NCBI RefSeq assembly: GCF_900100845.1
Contig: NZ_FNFP01000001.1
Span: 372,001 to 436,000, forward strand
DNA length: 64,000 nucleotides
From: Natronincola ferrireducens
GTDB lineage: Bacteria > Bacillota > Clostridia > Peptostreptococcales > Natronincolaceae
Direction of reading: 5' to 3'
This document shows, in pieces, positions 17,403 to 29,081 of the stretch. Under the pieces are notes generated by a model. That model did no database searches. It was not told the origin of the DNA and saw nothing but the letters and a program-made list of their open reading frames with translations. Position numbers and translations under genes: made by a program. Numbering within the stretch: position 1 is the stretch's first letter; each line of letters begins with the position of its first letter.

Positions 17403-17801
17403 ATGGATTTTAATTTGAGGGTAGGCATGAGCCAGAAAGTGGAGATAAAGGTGGAGTTAAAGGACACCGCAGTATCCTTTGGAAGTGGTGGTGTGAAGGT
17501 TCTAGCCACCCCAATGATGATTACTCTAATGGAAAATGCAGCCCTAAAGGCTGTAGATACAAATTTGCCTGAGGGGTATGGAACGGTGGGAACCCATTTA
17601 GATGTAAAGCATTTAGCCGCCACACCTATCGGAATGAAGGCCTATGCTGAAGCTGAGTTGGTAAAGATAGAGGGGAAAAAGCTACTTTTCAATGTGACAG
17701 CCTATGATGAGCAGGAAAAGATAGGGGAAGGAACCCATACTAGGTATATTATACCAGTAGATGCATTTATACAAAGAACTAATGAAAAACTTAATGGGTA
17801 G
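17403..17801 (+). CDS. FlK-like hot-dog thioesterase
   Basis: A 132-residue hot-dog-fold protein of the fluoroacetyl-CoA thioesterase-like group. It has TPMMITLMENAA on the central helix, PEGYGTVGTHLDVKHLAATPIGM with the Thr/His region of the active site, and a final GTHTRYII strand. Relatives hydrolyse small acyl-CoAs; the substrate here is unknown and fluoroacetyl-CoA is unlikely. A terminator follows within ten bases of the stop. Confidence 0.85.
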   Translation: MDFNLRVGMSQKVEIKVELKDTAVSFGSGGVKVLATPMMITLMENAALKAVDTNLPEGYGTVGTHLDVKHLAATPIGMKAYAEAELVKIEGKKLLFNVTAYDEQEKIGEGTHTRYIIPVDAFIQRTNEKLNG

Positions 17802-17807
17802 AAATAG

Positions 17808-17832
17808 AAAAGGTGACCATAGTCACCTTTTT
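17808..17832 (+). terminator. Terminator after the thioesterase gene
   Basis: AAAAGGTGAC, four-base loop, GTCACCTTTTT. Confidence 0.85.
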
Positions 17833-17857
17833 AAGTAAGAAAAAAAGGGGTGACTCT

Positions 17858-18397
17858 ATGGATTTAATTAAAGCTATCAGGGAAAGAAGAAGTATAAGAA
17901 AATTTCAAGATACAAAGGTTTCTAGAGAAAAAATTATAGATATTATTGATAAGGCAATATGGGCCCCATCAGGAAGTAATACGCAGGCATGGAGGTTTAT
18001 TATTATAGATGAAGAGGCACAACAAAAGAAATTAAAGCTTTTTGCTCCTGGCCTATCGGGAAATCCGCCTGTTACCTTAGCCATATGTATGGATTTGAAG
18101 GAAGCAGAAAAAAAGGGAGGGAGATTGGGAAGCAATGAACTGGTTTTATATGATGCTGGAATAGTATGCCAAAACATTGGATTGTTAGCATTGGAGCATA
18201 AGCTGGGGACATGTATCGTTGCCTCCTTTAATAAGAAGGGGGTGCAAGAAATTTTGGGATTACCTAATGAAGTAAAGCCATTTCTATTAATGTCCCTTGG
18301 CTACCCTGAAATAGTACCATCACCACCAGTTAGAAAAAAGATGGGAGAAATTATTTATTGGCAAAGATATGGTAAGGAGGAGGAGCAAATTGAATAA
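17858..18397 (+). CDS. Nitroreductase family FMN protein
   Basis: Probably an FMN-dependent, NAD(P)H-using reductase. The 179-residue protein shows the RERRSIRKFQ flavin-phosphate motif, WAPSGSNTQAWRF, and the late GYP and PPVRKK segments. It lacks an N-terminal ferredoxin domain. The ATG at 17858 follows AAAGGGGTG and is preferred over an upstream in-frame GTG, which lies inside the preceding terminator. The stop overlaps the start region of the next gene. Confidence 0.88.
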   Translation: MDLIKAIRERRSIRKFQDTKVSREKIIDIIDKAIWAPSGSNTQAWRFIIIDEEAQQKKLKLFAPGLSGNPPVTLAICMDLKEAEKKGGRLGSNELVLYDAGIVCQNIGLLALEHKLGTCIVASFNKKGVQEILGLPNEVKPFLLMSLGYPEIVPSPPVRKKMGEIIYWQRYGKEEEQIE

Positions 18398-18668
18398 TTT
18401 ACAATCGGTAAAGGAAGAATTAGAAGAGATAATGTTTTTTTTGATTACCAGCGCTCGAGGCTGTATAGATGAACCAGCTAGTTATGGACCATTACGTTTG
18501 CTGGAAGCCGCCAGTAGATTGACGGATGTTGTCGGAAAACATAATGACAGCTATATAAAACTTAAAGATGAAATCAATAATAGTATGGATATTGCTTTAA
18601 TAGATGAAGAAAAATTTCAAGAACAATTAGATGATATTATTTTACATTTAGCCAAAGAAGTTAGATAA
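18390..18668 (+). CDS. DUF6092-like small protein
   Basis: The 92-residue protein contains FFLITSARGCIDEPASYGPLRLLEAASRL (split here by its two parts FFLITSARG and EPASYGPLRLLEAASRL), which matches what I recall of DUF6092. The TTG start at 18390 is supported by AGGAGGAGG just upstream and overlaps the last codons of the nitroreductase gene, so translation may be coupled. Function unknown. Confidence 0.7.
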   Translation: MNNLQSVKEELEEIMFFLITSARGCIDEPASYGPLRLLEAASRLTDVVGKHNDSYIKLKDEINNSMDIALIDEEKFQEQLDDIILHLAKEVR

Positions 18669-18792
18669 ATTAATCCTAGTATCGTCTTTGCTGTAGTGTT
18701 TCCTTTAAAGAATAATATTGGGTATTAGAAAATAGGTACATTAGCAAATATGAAAAGACCAACAAAGGTATAAATAAGAAAAAAAATTGTTG

Positions 18793-18821
18793 TTGACAAT
18801 TGTAAAAGCATCTGTTAATTT
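18793..18821 (+). promoter_or_regulatory. Promoter of the guaBA transcript
   Basis: TTGACA, 17 bases, TAATTT, about 40 bases before the riboswitch. The -10 region shares the string GCATCTGTTA with the promoter at 22175. Confidence 0.65.
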
Positions 18822-18857
18822 ATATAGTATTAATAAAATATAACCCGATAAAAACAA

Positions 18858-18929
18858 CGCTCATATAATATCGATAATATGGATCGATAGTTTCTACCTT
18901 TGGAACCGTAAATCCCTAGACTATGGGTG
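18858..18929 (+). promoter_or_regulatory. Purine (guanine-type) riboswitch upstream of guaBA
   Basis: Conserved core TCATATAAT, GTTTCTACC and CCGTAAAT, then GACTATGGGTG. The ligand-pairing base is C (GACTAT), as in guanine/hypoxanthine sensors, not U as in adenine sensors. P1 is CGCTCATA with TATGGGTG. P3 looks weaker than usual, with two mismatches by eye. A terminator follows, so binding should switch off guaBA transcription. Confidence 0.92.
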
Positions 18930-19003
18930 AAGTTATTATATTTCAGCGGGGCTTTATAGAGGAGGATTCTATGGGGTTTTGCTAAGTTTTATATATATTT
19001 CAT

Positions 19004-19060
19004 AAAACCTGTATAATAATTTCACTCTTATGAGAGAGTAATTATTATATGGGTTTTTAT
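19004..19060 (+). terminator. Riboswitch-controlled terminator before guaB
   Basis: Long hairpin AAAACC...ATAATAATT with ATTATTATAT...GGGTTTTT and a T run, ending 20 bases before guaB. Confidence 0.75.
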
Positions 19061-19076
19061 TTTAGAAGGAGGCTGA

Positions 19077-20537
<1,461 letters not shown>

Positions 20538-20556
20538 CCAAGAGAGGATGAATACC

Positions 20557-22089
20557 ATGACCAATGAAGGAATTTTAATTTTAGACTTTGGTGGACAATA
20601 TAATCAATTGATTGCAAGAAGGGTAAGGGAATGCAATGTATATTGTGAGGTTGTACCCTATAAGGTTTCTATAGAAGAAGTGAAGGCTAAAAATCCAAAG
20701 GGAATTATTTTTACTGGAGGACCAGCCAGTGTTTATGGTGATAACTCTCCTAAATGTGACGAAGGTATTTTGCAACTAGATATTCCGATTTTAGGTATTT
20801 GCTATGGTGGGCAATTGATGGCAGAAGCCTTGGGGGGTAAAGTAAATGCTGCAACAAAAAGAGAATATGGAAAAACTCCTTTAGCTTTAGAAGGAAACTC
20901 CTTATTACTTAATGATATACCTCAAAATAGTATTTGTTGGATGAGTCATACAGACTTTATTGAAAAGGCACCAGAGGATTTTATTATTACAGCTGCAACA
21001 GAGGATTGTCCAGTGGCTGCCATGGAAAATAGAGATAAAAAACTTTATGCTGTTCAATTTCATCCGGAGGTAGAGCACACAGAAGCAGGGAAGGAAATAT
21101 TGAAAAATTTCTTATATGAAGTATGTGGCTGTGAAGGAAAGTGGACAACAGAAAATTATATAGAAGAAGAAATTCAAAACATTAAAGCCATAGCAGGAGA
21201 CAAAAAGGTTCTATGCGCCCTCTCGGGGGGAGTGGATTCCTCTGTAGCTGCGGTGTTGGTACATAAAGCCGTAGGGGACAATTTAACCTGTGTTTTTGTA
21301 GATCATGGACTCCTCCGTAAGGATGAAGGAGATCAGGTAGAGGAACTATTTAAAAATAAATTTAAAATGAACTTTATTCGGGTTAATGCCAAGGAACGTT
21401 TCTTAGGAAAATTAGCTGGTATAGAAGAACCTGAGAAAAAAAGAAAAATTATTGGTGAAGAATTTATCCGTCTTTTTGAGGAAGAAGCTAAAAAGCTTGG
21501 AAAGGTGGACTACTTAGTACAGGGAACTCTTTATCCTGACATTATCGAAAGTGGTACAGAAACCGCTTCTGTTATCAAAAGTCATCACAATGTAGGAGGC
21601 TTACCAGAGGATATGGAGTTTCAACTGATAGAGCCCTTTAAATATTTGTTTAAGGACGAGGTAAGGGCTGTTGGTACAGAGCTGGGTCTACCAGAGGAAG
21701 TTGTTTGGAGACAACCCTTCCCAGGACCAGGATTGGCTGTGCGGGTATTAGGAGAGATTACTGAAGAAAAGCTGAACATTGTACGGGAAGCCGATGCTAT
21801 TGTACGGGAAGAAATCAAAAAAGCTGGTTTGGACAGGGATATATGGCAGTACTTTGCAGTATTACCTGGAATCAAAAGTGTAGGGGTGATGGGGGACGAA
21901 AGAACCTATTCCCATACCATTGGCATTCGTGCCATCACCAGCTCCGATGCCATGACGGCTGATTGGGCCAAAATTCCCCATGAAGTTTTAGATAAAATGT
22001 CGAGAAGAATTGTCAACGAAGTAGATGATGTAAATAGAATTGTTTATGATATAACCTCCAAGCCGCCAGCTACAGTGGAGTGGGAATAA
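20557..22089 (+). CDS. guaA: GMP synthase (glutamine-hydrolysing)
   Basis: Converts XMP to GMP using glutamine and ATP. The 510-residue protein has a class I amidotransferase domain ([10 protein letters not shown] with the Cys nucleophile, and [10 protein letters not shown] with the His/Glu), an ATP-pyrophosphatase domain ([12 protein letters not shown]), and a C-terminal dimerisation domain ending [11 protein letters not shown] 20557 is preferred over ATG 20548, since GAGAGG at 20542 is nine bases from the former and abuts the latter. Confidence 0.97.
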   Translation: MTNEGILILDFGGQYNQLIARRVRECNVYCEVVPYKVSIEEVKAKNPKGIIFTGGPASVYGDNSPKCDEGILQLDIPILGICYGGQLMAEALGGKVNAATKREYGKTPLALEGNSLLLNDIPQNSICWMSHTDFIEKAPEDFIITAATEDCPVAAMENRDKKLYAVQFHPEVEHTEAGKEILKNFLYEVCGCEGKWTTENYIEEEIQNIKAIAGDKKVLCALSGGVDSSVAAVLVHKAVGDNLTCVFVDHGLLRKDEGDQVEELFKNKFKMNFIRVNAKERFLGKLAGIEEPEKKRKIIGEEFIRLFEEEAKKLGKVDYLVQGTLYPDIIESGTETASVIKSHHNVGGLPEDMEFQLIEPFKYLFKDEVRAVGTELGLPEEVVWRQPFPGPGLAVRVLGEITEEKLNIVREADAIVREEIKKAGLDRDIWQYFAVLPGIKSVGVMGDERTYSHTIGIRAITSSDAMTADWAKIPHEVLDKMSRRIVNEVDDVNRIVYDITSKPPATVEWE

Positions 22090-22174
22090 CATAACTTAAA
22101 GGGTGAAATGACAAGTAATATTCGTATATATACAAACTTAATGAAAAAATAATAAAAAAATATTCGAAATTCCA

Positions 22175-22203
22175 TTGACCTTTAGAAGGGCATCTGTTAT
22201 TAT
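22175..22203 (+). promoter_or_regulatory. Promoter of the purine permease gene
   Basis: TTGACC, 17 bases, TATTAT, 40 bases before the riboswitch. Confidence 0.7.
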
Positions 22204-22242
22204 AAAAATATGGAAATGCAGACTTGCTACTTGACAATAGAA

Positions 22243-22314
22243 AACTCATATAGTGTCGATAATAGGGTTCGACAGTTTCTACAGGATGACCGTAAATCAT
22301 TCTACTATGGGTGA
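22243..22314 (+). promoter_or_regulatory. Purine (guanine-type) riboswitch upstream of the permease gene
   Basis: ACTCATATAGT, GTTTCTAC, CCGTAAAT and CTACTATGGGTG. The specificity base is C, so guanine/hypoxanthine. The usual C next to the first core strand and the G of GACTAT are replaced by A and U, which would keep a pair (covariation by eye). P3 GGATGA/TCATTC is well paired. Confidence 0.92.
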
Positions 22315-22408
22315 AAGTGTACCTAGGGTTCCGTTCTTTATATACATACAAAGAAGCTGGTCCAAGCGGTACAGGCATTCCTGCAATGTTACACCGATGG
22401 GAAAAAAG

Positions 22409-22463
22409 CCCGGGCGGATAGGTTTCACTATGATGAGATCTATCCGTCCGGGATTATTTTTTT
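22409..22463 (+). terminator. Riboswitch-controlled terminator before the permease gene
   Basis: CCCGGGCGGATAG with CTATCCGTCCGGG (one G-U pair) and a T-rich run. Confidence 0.92.
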
Positions 22464-22503
22464 AAAAAAAATGGAATTATAACATTAAAACAAAGGAGGA
22501 TTT

Positions 22504-23856
22504 ATGTCAATGAGTACAAACAATACGTCAGCATTAGACAAAATGTTTAAGCTGACAGAAAACAAAACAGATGTAAAAACGGAAATTATCGCAGGTATTA
22601 CCACTTTCATCACAATGGCCTACATTTTATTTGTAAACCCAGATATACTATCTATTGCCGGCATGGACTTTAATGCTGTATTTATGGCAACATGTTTATC
22701 AGCAGCTATTGGTACCTTAATAATGGGTTTTTACGCTAATTTACCTTTTGCTCAAGCCCCTGGCATGGGATTAAATGCTTTCTTTACCTTCGGGGTTGTT
22801 TTAGGATTAGGCTATACTTGGGAACAGGCTTTAGCAGCAATTTTTATTTCAGGAATTGTATTTATTTTATTAACTGTGACAGGCCTCAGAACTGCAATTG
22901 TAGAAGCTATACCTAACTCACTAAAACATGCTATCGGTGGGGGTATTGGATTATTTATTGCTTTACTTGGATTCAAAAACTCAGGAATTGTAATACCCTA
23001 TGAAGCTACTTTAGTAAGCCTAGGAAGCTTTGCAGATCCTAAAGTGTTATTATCTGTAATTGGTTTAGTTATCACAGGGATATTGATGATAAAAAATGTT
23101 AAGGGAGCCATTTTAATAGGAATACTTACAACAATGGTAATTGGTATACCTATGGGGGTGACGGATACTTCTGTGGCGATGGACTTCTCCTTTGACATTC
23201 GACCTACACTATTTAAAATGGATTTACCAGGACTATTGAGGATTGGCGAAGCTGGTGTAGTAGGTGCAATAACCAGTGTGTTAACAGTTGTTATTTCCTT
23301 TAGCTTAGTAGACATGTTTGATACAATCGGTACATTAATTGGTACCGGGGCTAAAGCAAAAATGCTAGATGAAAAGGGAAGACTACCTAATATGAATAAA
23401 GCCTTAATGGCCGATGCTGTAGCAACCTCTGCCGGAGCATTATTGGGAACATCTACTGTAACAACCTACGTAGAATCTGCAGCTGGTGTAGCTGAAGGTG
23501 GCAAAACTGGATTAACTGCAGTAACAACAGGTGTATTATTTATATTTTCTATACTTTTAGCACCATTTGCCCTCATGGTACCACCTCAAGCAACAGCCCC
23601 AGCTCTAATTATTGTAGGGGTGCTGATGATGGGAACTGTGAAGGAAATCAATTTTGATGACTTTAGTGAAGCGTTACCTGCCTTCTTAACAATTGCAGTA
23701 ATGCCTTTCTCCTTCAGTATTGCTAATGGTATTGCGGCAGGCCTAGTATTTTATCCAATTGTTAAGCTTGTCAAAGGAGAAGGAAAAGAAGTTCATCCAG
23801 CAATTTATATACTAGCAATATTATTTATTCTAAGATTTACGATCTTACCCCACTAA
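22504..23856 (+). CDS. pbuG: AzgA/PbuG-type purine permease (NCS2 family)
   Basis: A 450-residue membrane transporter for hypoxanthine/guanine or adenine. The N-terminus has the KTEIIAGITTFITMAYILFVNP signature in two parts (KTEIIAGITTF and TMAYILFVNP), followed by QAPGMGLNAFF, GTSTVTTYVESAAGVAEGGKTG in the substrate region, and about 12-13 membrane spans. A guanine-type riboswitch upstream supports a guanine/hypoxanthine role. ATG 22504 has AAAGGAGG four bases away. Confidence 0.92.
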   Translation: MSMSTNNTSALDKMFKLTENKTDVKTEIIAGITTFITMAYILFVNPDILSIAGMDFNAVFMATCLSAAIGTLIMGFYANLPFAQAPGMGLNAFFTFGVVLGLGYTWEQALAAIFISGIVFILLTVTGLRTAIVEAIPNSLKHAIGGGIGLFIALLGFKNSGIVIPYEATLVSLGSFADPKVLLSVIGLVITGILMIKNVKGAILIGILTTMVIGIPMGVTDTSVAMDFSFDIRPTLFKMDLPGLLRIGEAGVVGAITSVLTVVISFSLVDMFDTIGTLIGTGAKAKMLDEKGRLPNMNKALMADAVATSAGALLGTSTVTTYVESAAGVAEGGKTGLTAVTTGVLFIFSILLAPFALMVPPQATAPALIIVGVLMMGTVKEINFDDFSEALPAFLTIAVMPFSFSIANGIAAGLVFYPIVKLVKGEGKEVHPAIYILAILFILRFTILPH

Positions 23857-23859
23857 TTG

Positions 23860-23895
23860 AAAAGCAGCTAAGGAAGTCTTAGCTGCTTTTGCTAA
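23860..23895 (+). terminator. Terminator after the permease gene
   Basis: AAAAGCAGCTAAG and its complement CTTAGCTGCTTTT with a five-base loop. Confidence 0.88.
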
Positions 23896-24039
23896 CAAAA
23901 AATGGGAAAATTTTTTTCGAAGGGAGTAACCCTTCCTGTAGATGAACAAACTAATAGACCAGCACAAAAGTTAAAAACAGAACCTTCGATTGTCTACTTA
24001 TGAATTAAGTTTCATTTTCTGAATAGGGAGTGTATTAGA

Positions 24040-25191
24040 TTGAATTTCAAAAACATTGGAATAATTGGTGGGGGACAGTTGGGGAAGATGATGGTATTAG
24101 AGGGGAAAAAACTAGGGCTTCACTTTAACATTTTGGACCCAAGCCATGACTGTCCAGCCTCCTCCATTGCGGATCAACATATTATAGGAAACTTTTATGA
24201 TCAGGAAAAAATCCAGAGTTTGGCAGAAATAAGTGATGTAATTACCTATGAATTTGAACATATTGATGCTGATATGCTAGTTGAATTAGAAAAGCAAGGC
24301 CATAGGATTTATCCTTCTCCCAGCACCTTAAAAATCATTCAAAATAAATATGAACAAAAAAACTTTTTACAGAAATATGGTTTGTCTGTACCGAAGTTTC
24401 AGAAGGTAGTCTCTATAGAGGATATCGATAGAGCTACTGAGGAATATGGTTTTCCTTTGATACTAAAAAGCTGTAAAGGTGGTTATGATGGGAAGGGGAA
24501 TTATGTTATTAAGACCAAAGGTGATATAAAAAAGGCCTATGGGAATTTAGGTGGGAGCCATAGAGATTTAATGATAGAGGCCTATATACCCTTCAAAATG
24601 GAGATATCTGTCCTCATAGCAAGAGGAATAACTGGAGAAATGAAGATATATCCTTTGGCTGAAAACATTCATGAGAACAATATTTTGAAAACCACTATTG
24701 CACCTGCAAGAGTAAGGAGAGAAACAGAAGAAAAAGCCCATAAACTGGCCCTCAAGACAATGGAAATTTTAAAGGGTATAGGTATTTTCTGTATTGAGAT
24801 GTTTGTAGACCAAGAAGATAATCTATTTATCAATGAAATTGCTCCCCGTACCCATAATTCAGGGCATTATACCATAGAGGGCTGCAGCACCTCTCAATTT
24901 TATCAGCACCTTCGAGGAATTTTGGGACTACCTCTAGGAGATACTAGTCTAGTGAAGGAAGCAGTTATGATAAATCTTTTAGGGGAAGAGGGATATGTAG
25001 GAAAGACAAAGGTGACGGGTGTAGAGAAAGCTTTAGCCCTATCTGGAGTTTATGTTCATATTTATGGAAAAACAGATACCAAGCCCAACAGAAAAATGGG
25101 GCACGCTACAATAGTTGATACAAATGTAGCATCAGCATTGAAAAAAGCAGATTATGTTAGAGATATATTAAAAATAATAAGTGAAGATTAA
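24040..25191 (+). CDS. purK: N5-carboxyaminoimidazole ribonucleotide synthase
   Basis: An ATP-grasp enzyme of 383 residues that carboxylates AIR at N5 using bicarbonate. It has the N-terminal IIGGGQLGKMM, the ATP-grasp segment ILKSCKGGYDGKGNYVI, and FINEIAPRTHNSGH. It starts at TTG 24040 (AGGGAG upstream). It is the first gene of the IMP operon and is followed by a class I purE, its usual partner. No riboswitch is visible in the 140-base leader. Confidence 0.95.
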   Translation: MNFKNIGIIGGGQLGKMMVLEGKKLGLHFNILDPSHDCPASSIADQHIIGNFYDQEKIQSLAEISDVITYEFEHIDADMLVELEKQGHRIYPSPSTLKIIQNKYEQKNFLQKYGLSVPKFQKVVSIEDIDRATEEYGFPLILKSCKGGYDGKGNYVIKTKGDIKKAYGNLGGSHRDLMIEAYIPFKMEISVLIARGITGEMKIYPLAENIHENNILKTTIAPARVRRETEEKAHKLALKTMEILKGIGIFCIEMFVDQEDNLFINEIAPRTHNSGHYTIEGCSTSQFYQHLRGILGLPLGDTSLVKEAVMINLLGEEGYVGKTKVTGVEKALALSGVYVHIYGKTDTKPNRKMGHATIVDTNVASALKKADYVRDILKIISED

Positions 25192-25227
25192 GGGTAGATG
25201 ATAATGAAAAGTTTGGAGGGACATGCA

Positions 25228-25740
25228 ATGAAAAGTCCAGTTGTGGCTATCATCATGGGAAGTGATTCTGACTTACCAGTGATGAAGGAATCAGCAGAAA
25301 TCCTTGAGGAATTAGGGGTAGCCTATGAATGTACCATTGTGTCAGCCCATCGTACTCCCCATAAAATGTTTGAATATGCCAAAGAAGCTGAAGAACGGGG
25401 ACTTCAAGTGATTATTGCAGGGGCAGGAGGAGCTGCCCATCTGCCAGGTATGGTGGCTTCCTTAACCAATCTTCCTGTAATTGGGGTTCCAGTAAAGAGT
25501 AAGACCCTAAATGGATTAGACTCCCTCTATTCCATTGTTCAAATGCCCCCTGGAATTCCAGTGGCTACAGTAGCCATTAATGGAGCTAAAAATGCAGGGA
25601 TTTTAGGAGCTCAAATTATAGCCTTGCAAAATAAAGAGGTAAAGAAAAAACTTAAAGAATATCAACAAAACCTTAAAGAAATAGTAGAAAAAAAAGCTAC
25701 AAACCTAGAGGAACTAGGTTGGAGAGATTATCATGTATAA
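25228..25740 (+). CDS. purE: N5-CAIR mutase (class I PurE)
   Basis: A 170-residue mutase that moves the carboxylate of N5-CAIR to C4, giving CAIR. It has [23 protein letters not shown], and [13 protein letters not shown], all class I hallmarks. ATG 25228 is chosen, with GGAGGG seven bases upstream; two earlier in-frame ATGs (25198, 25204) lack a site. The stop codon overlaps the start codon of the purC remnant. Confidence 0.95.
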   Translation: MKSPVVAIIMGSDSDLPVMKESAEILEELGVAYECTIVSAHRTPHKMFEYAKEAEERGLQVIIAGAGGAAHLPGMVASLTNLPVIGVPVKSKTLNGLDSLYSIVQMPPGIPVATVAINGAKNAGILGAQIIALQNKEVKKKLKEYQQNLKEIVEKKATNLEELGWRDYHV

Positions 25741-25954
25741 AGTAGAAAAGCTGAAAATGTTATATCAAGGAAAATCCTAAAAACGTCTATAAAACCAATC
25801 ATCAAAATAAGTACATTTAGCAATAGCAACAAAAGAGGAAACCAAATAATAAAGATTAAGGATGTATTTTAAGATGGAGGGTTTTAAACCTATAGATTTT
25901 AAATTAGAGTTTGGCATGTCTGAAGAGATAAAAAAACTAAGGAGGTTATTATAA
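25733..25954 (+). pseudogene. purC: Remnant of purC (SAICAR synthase), internally deleted and frameshifted
   Basis: An ATG overlapping the purE stop, with GGAGAG seven bases before it, opens [15 protein letters not shown] and then stops. One frame over, the text continues PKNVYKTNHQNKYI. Together they match the PurC start (EKxxxLYEGKAKxVYxT). At 25893-25918 the original frame reads KPIDFKLEFGM, the conserved internal PurC motif, and stops at 25952-25954, overlapping the purS ATG. Intact PurC is about 235 residues; here the middle and the whole C-terminal third are missing. The operon position between purE and purS is the usual one for purC. Confidence 0.85.
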
Positions 25955-26193
25955 TGAAGGCGAAGGTTTATGTAACACTAAAAAAGAGTATTGCAGATCC
26001 CCAGGGTTTTGCTATAAAAGGGGCATTGAATAAAATGGGTTACGATAAAGTAGAGGATGTAAGGATAGGAAAAATCATAGAATTGGATTTAGGGGATGTC
26101 ACCAAGGAAGAGGCAGAAACACAATTAAAGGTAATGTGTGAAAAGCTATTAGCCAACACAGTAATTGAAGAATATCAATACAGTATTTTGTAG
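25954..26193 (+). CDS. purS: FGAM synthase subunit PurS
   Basis: The 79-residue small subunit that bridges PurL and PurQ in the Gram-positive FGAM synthase complex. It has [16 protein letters not shown] and [20 protein letters not shown] overlap with the purC remnant and GGAGG before the ATG mean that it is still well translated. Confidence 0.93.
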   Translation: MKAKVYVTLKKSIADPQGFAIKGALNKMGYDKVEDVRIGKIIELDLGDVTKEEAETQLKVMCEKLLANTVIEEYQYSIL

Positions 26194-26206
26194 AGGGGGA
26201 CTGAAA

Positions 26207-26890
26207 ATGAAGTTTGGTATTATTGTGTTTCCGGGCTCCAACTGTGATATAGATTGTTATCATGTGTTAAAGGATGTTATGAAGAAGGACGTAGAATATG
26301 TTTGGCATGATCGAGATGATATAGATGACTTTGATTGTATTGTTCTTCCAGGAGGATTTTCCTATGGAGATTATTTGAGATGTGGAGCAGTGGCTCAGTT
26401 TTCTAAGGCTATGGAACAGGTGAAGATCCATGCAGCAAAGGGTAAGCTGGTCTTGGGTATATGTAATGGTTTTCAGATATTGACGGAGGCAGGGTTATTG
26501 CCAGGAGCATTGGTGAGAAATCAAAAATTGAAATTCATTTGTGATACGGTGGCTTTAAAGGTTGAAAATATAGATACACCCTTTACCAACTGCTATGGAG
26601 CTGGAGAAATCATTAATATTCCCATCGCCCATGGAGAAGGAAATTACGTAGTGGATGAAACTACCCTAGAAGAAATGAAGAAAAATCAACAGATATTGTT
26701 TACTTATCAAGAGAATCCCAATGGTTCTATCTCTGCCATCGCAGGAATTTGTAATGAAGGGAAAAATGTATTGGGAATGATGCCCCATCCTGAAAGGGCC
26801 GGCGAAGGGTTGCTAGGTAATTCTGATGGTATAGGGATTTTTCAATCCATCATTGCTTATTTAGAGGGAGGGTCTAAGGATGCAAAATAG
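26207..26890 (+). CDS. purQ: FGAM synthase glutaminase subunit PurQ
   Basis: A 227-residue class I glutamine amidotransferase that supplies ammonia to PurL. It has [12 protein letters not shown], the nucleophile motif [10 protein letters not shown], and MPHPERA with the catalytic His/Glu. ATG 26207 after GAGGGGG is preferred over an upstream in-frame ATG inside purS. The stop overlaps the purL start. Confidence 0.96.
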   Translation: MKFGIIVFPGSNCDIDCYHVLKDVMKKDVEYVWHDRDDIDDFDCIVLPGGFSYGDYLRCGAVAQFSKAMEQVKIHAAKGKLVLGICNGFQILTEAGLLPGALVRNQKLKFICDTVALKVENIDTPFTNCYGAGEIINIPIAHGEGNYVVDETTLEEMKKNQQILFTYQENPNGSISAIAGICNEGKNVLGMMPHPERAGEGLLGNSDGIGIFQSIIAYLEGGSKDAK

Positions 26891-29081
26891 ATATGAAGCT
26901 GTAGGATTAACAAAATCCGAATATGAGAAAATCCTGGAGGTATTAGGTAGAGAGCCTAATGAACTTGAATTAAATATGTATGGGGTTATGTGGTCAGAGC
27001 ACTGTAGCTATAAGCATTCTAGAGGGTTGTTTAGGCATTTCCCCACTTCAAATGAAAAAGTACTACAGGGACCGGGAGAAAATGCCGGCATCGTAGATAT
27101 AGGAGATAACTTGGCAATTGCCATGAAAATAGAAAGCCATAATCATCCCTCTGCCATCGAACCCTATCAAGGGGCAGCCACTGGTGTGGGGGGAATTATT
27201 AGGGATATCTTTGCCATGGGGGCAAGACCTATTGCCCTATTAAATTCCCTGCGATTTGGTGAAATTGAGGAGAATGATAGGGTAAAATATTTGTTAAATG
27301 GTGTTGTAGAAGGAATTGCTGGATATGGAAACTGTATCGGCATTCCTACAGTAGGTGGAGAGGTTTATTTTAACCATTCCTATAAAGGTAATCCTTTAGT
27401 TAATGCCATGTGTGTAGGATTGATAGAGCATGATAAAATCCATCGTGGTAATGCCTCTGGTGTGGGGAACTCTATTATGTATGTAGGTGCTGCCACTGGG
27501 AGAGATGGTATGGGGGGAGCAAGCTTTGCTTCTGTAGAATTAACAGAGGAATCTCAGGAAAAACGTTCAGCTGTACAGGTGGGAGACCCCTTTATGGAAA
27601 AACTTCTTTTAGAGGCCTGCTTAGAATTATTGGAAACCGGCTGTGTAGTAGGAATTCAGGATTTAGGGGCAGCTGGCCTTACATCCGCCTGCTGTGAAAC
27701 CGCCACCCGTGGTGAAGGTGGTATGGAGATAGATGTACTGAAGGTTCCAAGACGGGAAAAGGGAATGCTTCCGGTGGAAGTCATGATTTCCGAATCCCAA
27801 GAGAGAATGCTTTTAATTGTAGAAAAGGGTAGAGAAGAGGAAGTTAACAAAATTGTAGAAAAATGGGGACTGTACTCTGTAGTTATTGGTAAAGTAACCA
27901 ATGATGATTTGTTAAGGGTGATGGAGGGGGACAAGGTAGTAGGAGAAATGCCGGCCAACAGCTTAGATTCCTCAGGAGCCCCTAAATATTATAAGGATTA
28001 TGAAAAACCTCAATATATAAAGGAATTACAGAACTTTAGCAGTGATGACATTGAAGAACCTCAGGATTACAATAAAATTCTAGTAGATCTATTAAAGGCT
28101 CCCAACATTGCCAGCAAAGAATGGATTTATAGACAATATGATCATATGGTACGAACCAATACGGTTGTTAAACCAGGTTCTGATGCAGCAGTTCTAAGAA
28201 TACGGGGAAGTAAAAAGGGTATTGCATTAACCACTGATTGCAATAGTAGACTTTGTTATTTAGATCCAAGAGAGGGTAGTAAGATTGCTGTAACGGAAGC
28301 AGCAAGAAACATTGTCTGCAGTGGTGGAAAACCTCTGGCTATAACCGACGGTTTGAATTTTGGTAGTCCTGAGAAGCCAGACCGCTATTGGCAATTTAGA
28401 GAAAGCGTTTTAGGTATTAGTGAAGCCTGCCGTGAGCTAGACACCCCGGTTATTAGTGGAAACGTAAGCTTTTACAATGAAACCGATACCCATGCTATTC
28501 ATCCTACACCTATTATTGGTATGGTAGGGGTTTTAGAGGATGTAGAAAAGGCATGTACTATGGAATTCAAAGAGGAGGGGGATGTTATCCTTCTATTGGG
28601 TAAAACCAAGGACGAGATAGGTGGTAGCGAATACCTAGCTAGAATCCATGGTATTGAAAAGGGAGAAGTGCCAGCCATTAACTTCGGCTTAGAAAAGAAG
28701 CTGCAAGCCTTTATTATAGAGGGAATCGAAAACAATTTAATTCAATCAGCCCATGACTTAAGTGATGGAGGTTTAGGGGTAGCGGTAGCGGAGGCAGCCA
28801 TAGGTGGTGGCTTGGGTGCCATCATCAATATAGCTACAGATTTACGAAAAGACGTTGCCCTATTTTCTGAAAGTCAATCTAGATTCCTCATTACGACTAA
28901 GAAGGAAAACCTAAATACACTAAAGGAAATGTTACAAAGAATAGGTGCTCCCTATGAAATTCTTGGAGAAGTCTTAGGAGAAAAGCTACAATTCAACATT
29001 AATGATGAGCCTATCATTAATTTAAATGTTAAGGAAATGGAGGAAGCTTGGAGAGGAGCATTAGCATGTATCATGGAATAA
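26880..29081 (+). CDS. purL: FGAM synthase subunit PurL (small type)
   Basis: Catalyses ATP-dependent conversion of FGAR to FGAM. The 733-residue form is typical of organisms with separate PurS and PurQ. It contains [10 protein letters not shown], the ATP-site segment [21 protein letters not shown] (in two overlapping parts, [11 protein letters not shown] and [10 protein letters not shown]), [10 protein letters not shown]-like [12 protein letters not shown], and a second AIRS-type half. ATG 26880 overlaps purQ by 11 bases, giving translational coupling. Confidence 0.96.
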   Translation: MQNRYEAVGLTKSEYEKILEVLGREPNELELNMYGVMWSEHCSYKHSRGLFRHFPTSNEKVLQGPGENAGIVDIGDNLAIAMKIESHNHPSAIEPYQGAATGVGGIIRDIFAMGARPIALLNSLRFGEIEENDRVKYLLNGVVEGIAGYGNCIGIPTVGGEVYFNHSYKGNPLVNAMCVGLIEHDKIHRGNASGVGNSIMYVGAATGRDGMGGASFASVELTEESQEKRSAVQVGDPFMEKLLLEACLELLETGCVVGIQDLGAAGLTSACCETATRGEGGMEIDVLKVPRREKGMLPVEVMISESQERMLLIVEKGREEEVNKIVEKWGLYSVVIGKVTNDDLLRVMEGDKVVGEMPANSLDSSGAPKYYKDYEKPQYIKELQNFSSDDIEEPQDYNKILVDLLKAPNIASKEWIYRQYDHMVRTNTVVKPGSDAAVLRIRGSKKGIALTTDCNSRLCYLDPREGSKIAVTEAARNIVCSGGKPLAITDGLNFGSPEKPDRYWQFRESVLGISEACRELDTPVISGNVSFYNETDTHAIHPTPIIGMVGVLEDVEKACTMEFKEEGDVILLLGKTKDEIGGSEYLARIHGIEKGEVPAINFGLEKKLQAFIIEGIENNLIQSAHDLSDGGLGVAVAEAAIGGGLGAIINIATDLRKDVALFSESQSRFLITTKKENLNTLKEMLQRIGAPYEILGEVLGEKLQFNINDEPIINLNVKEMEEAWRGALACIME

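Noticed and set aside
18901-18985. A second possible hairpin between the guaBA riboswitch and its terminator
   Set aside because: Pairing relies largely on G-U pairs and there is no T run; the hairpin at 19004-19060 is the better terminator.
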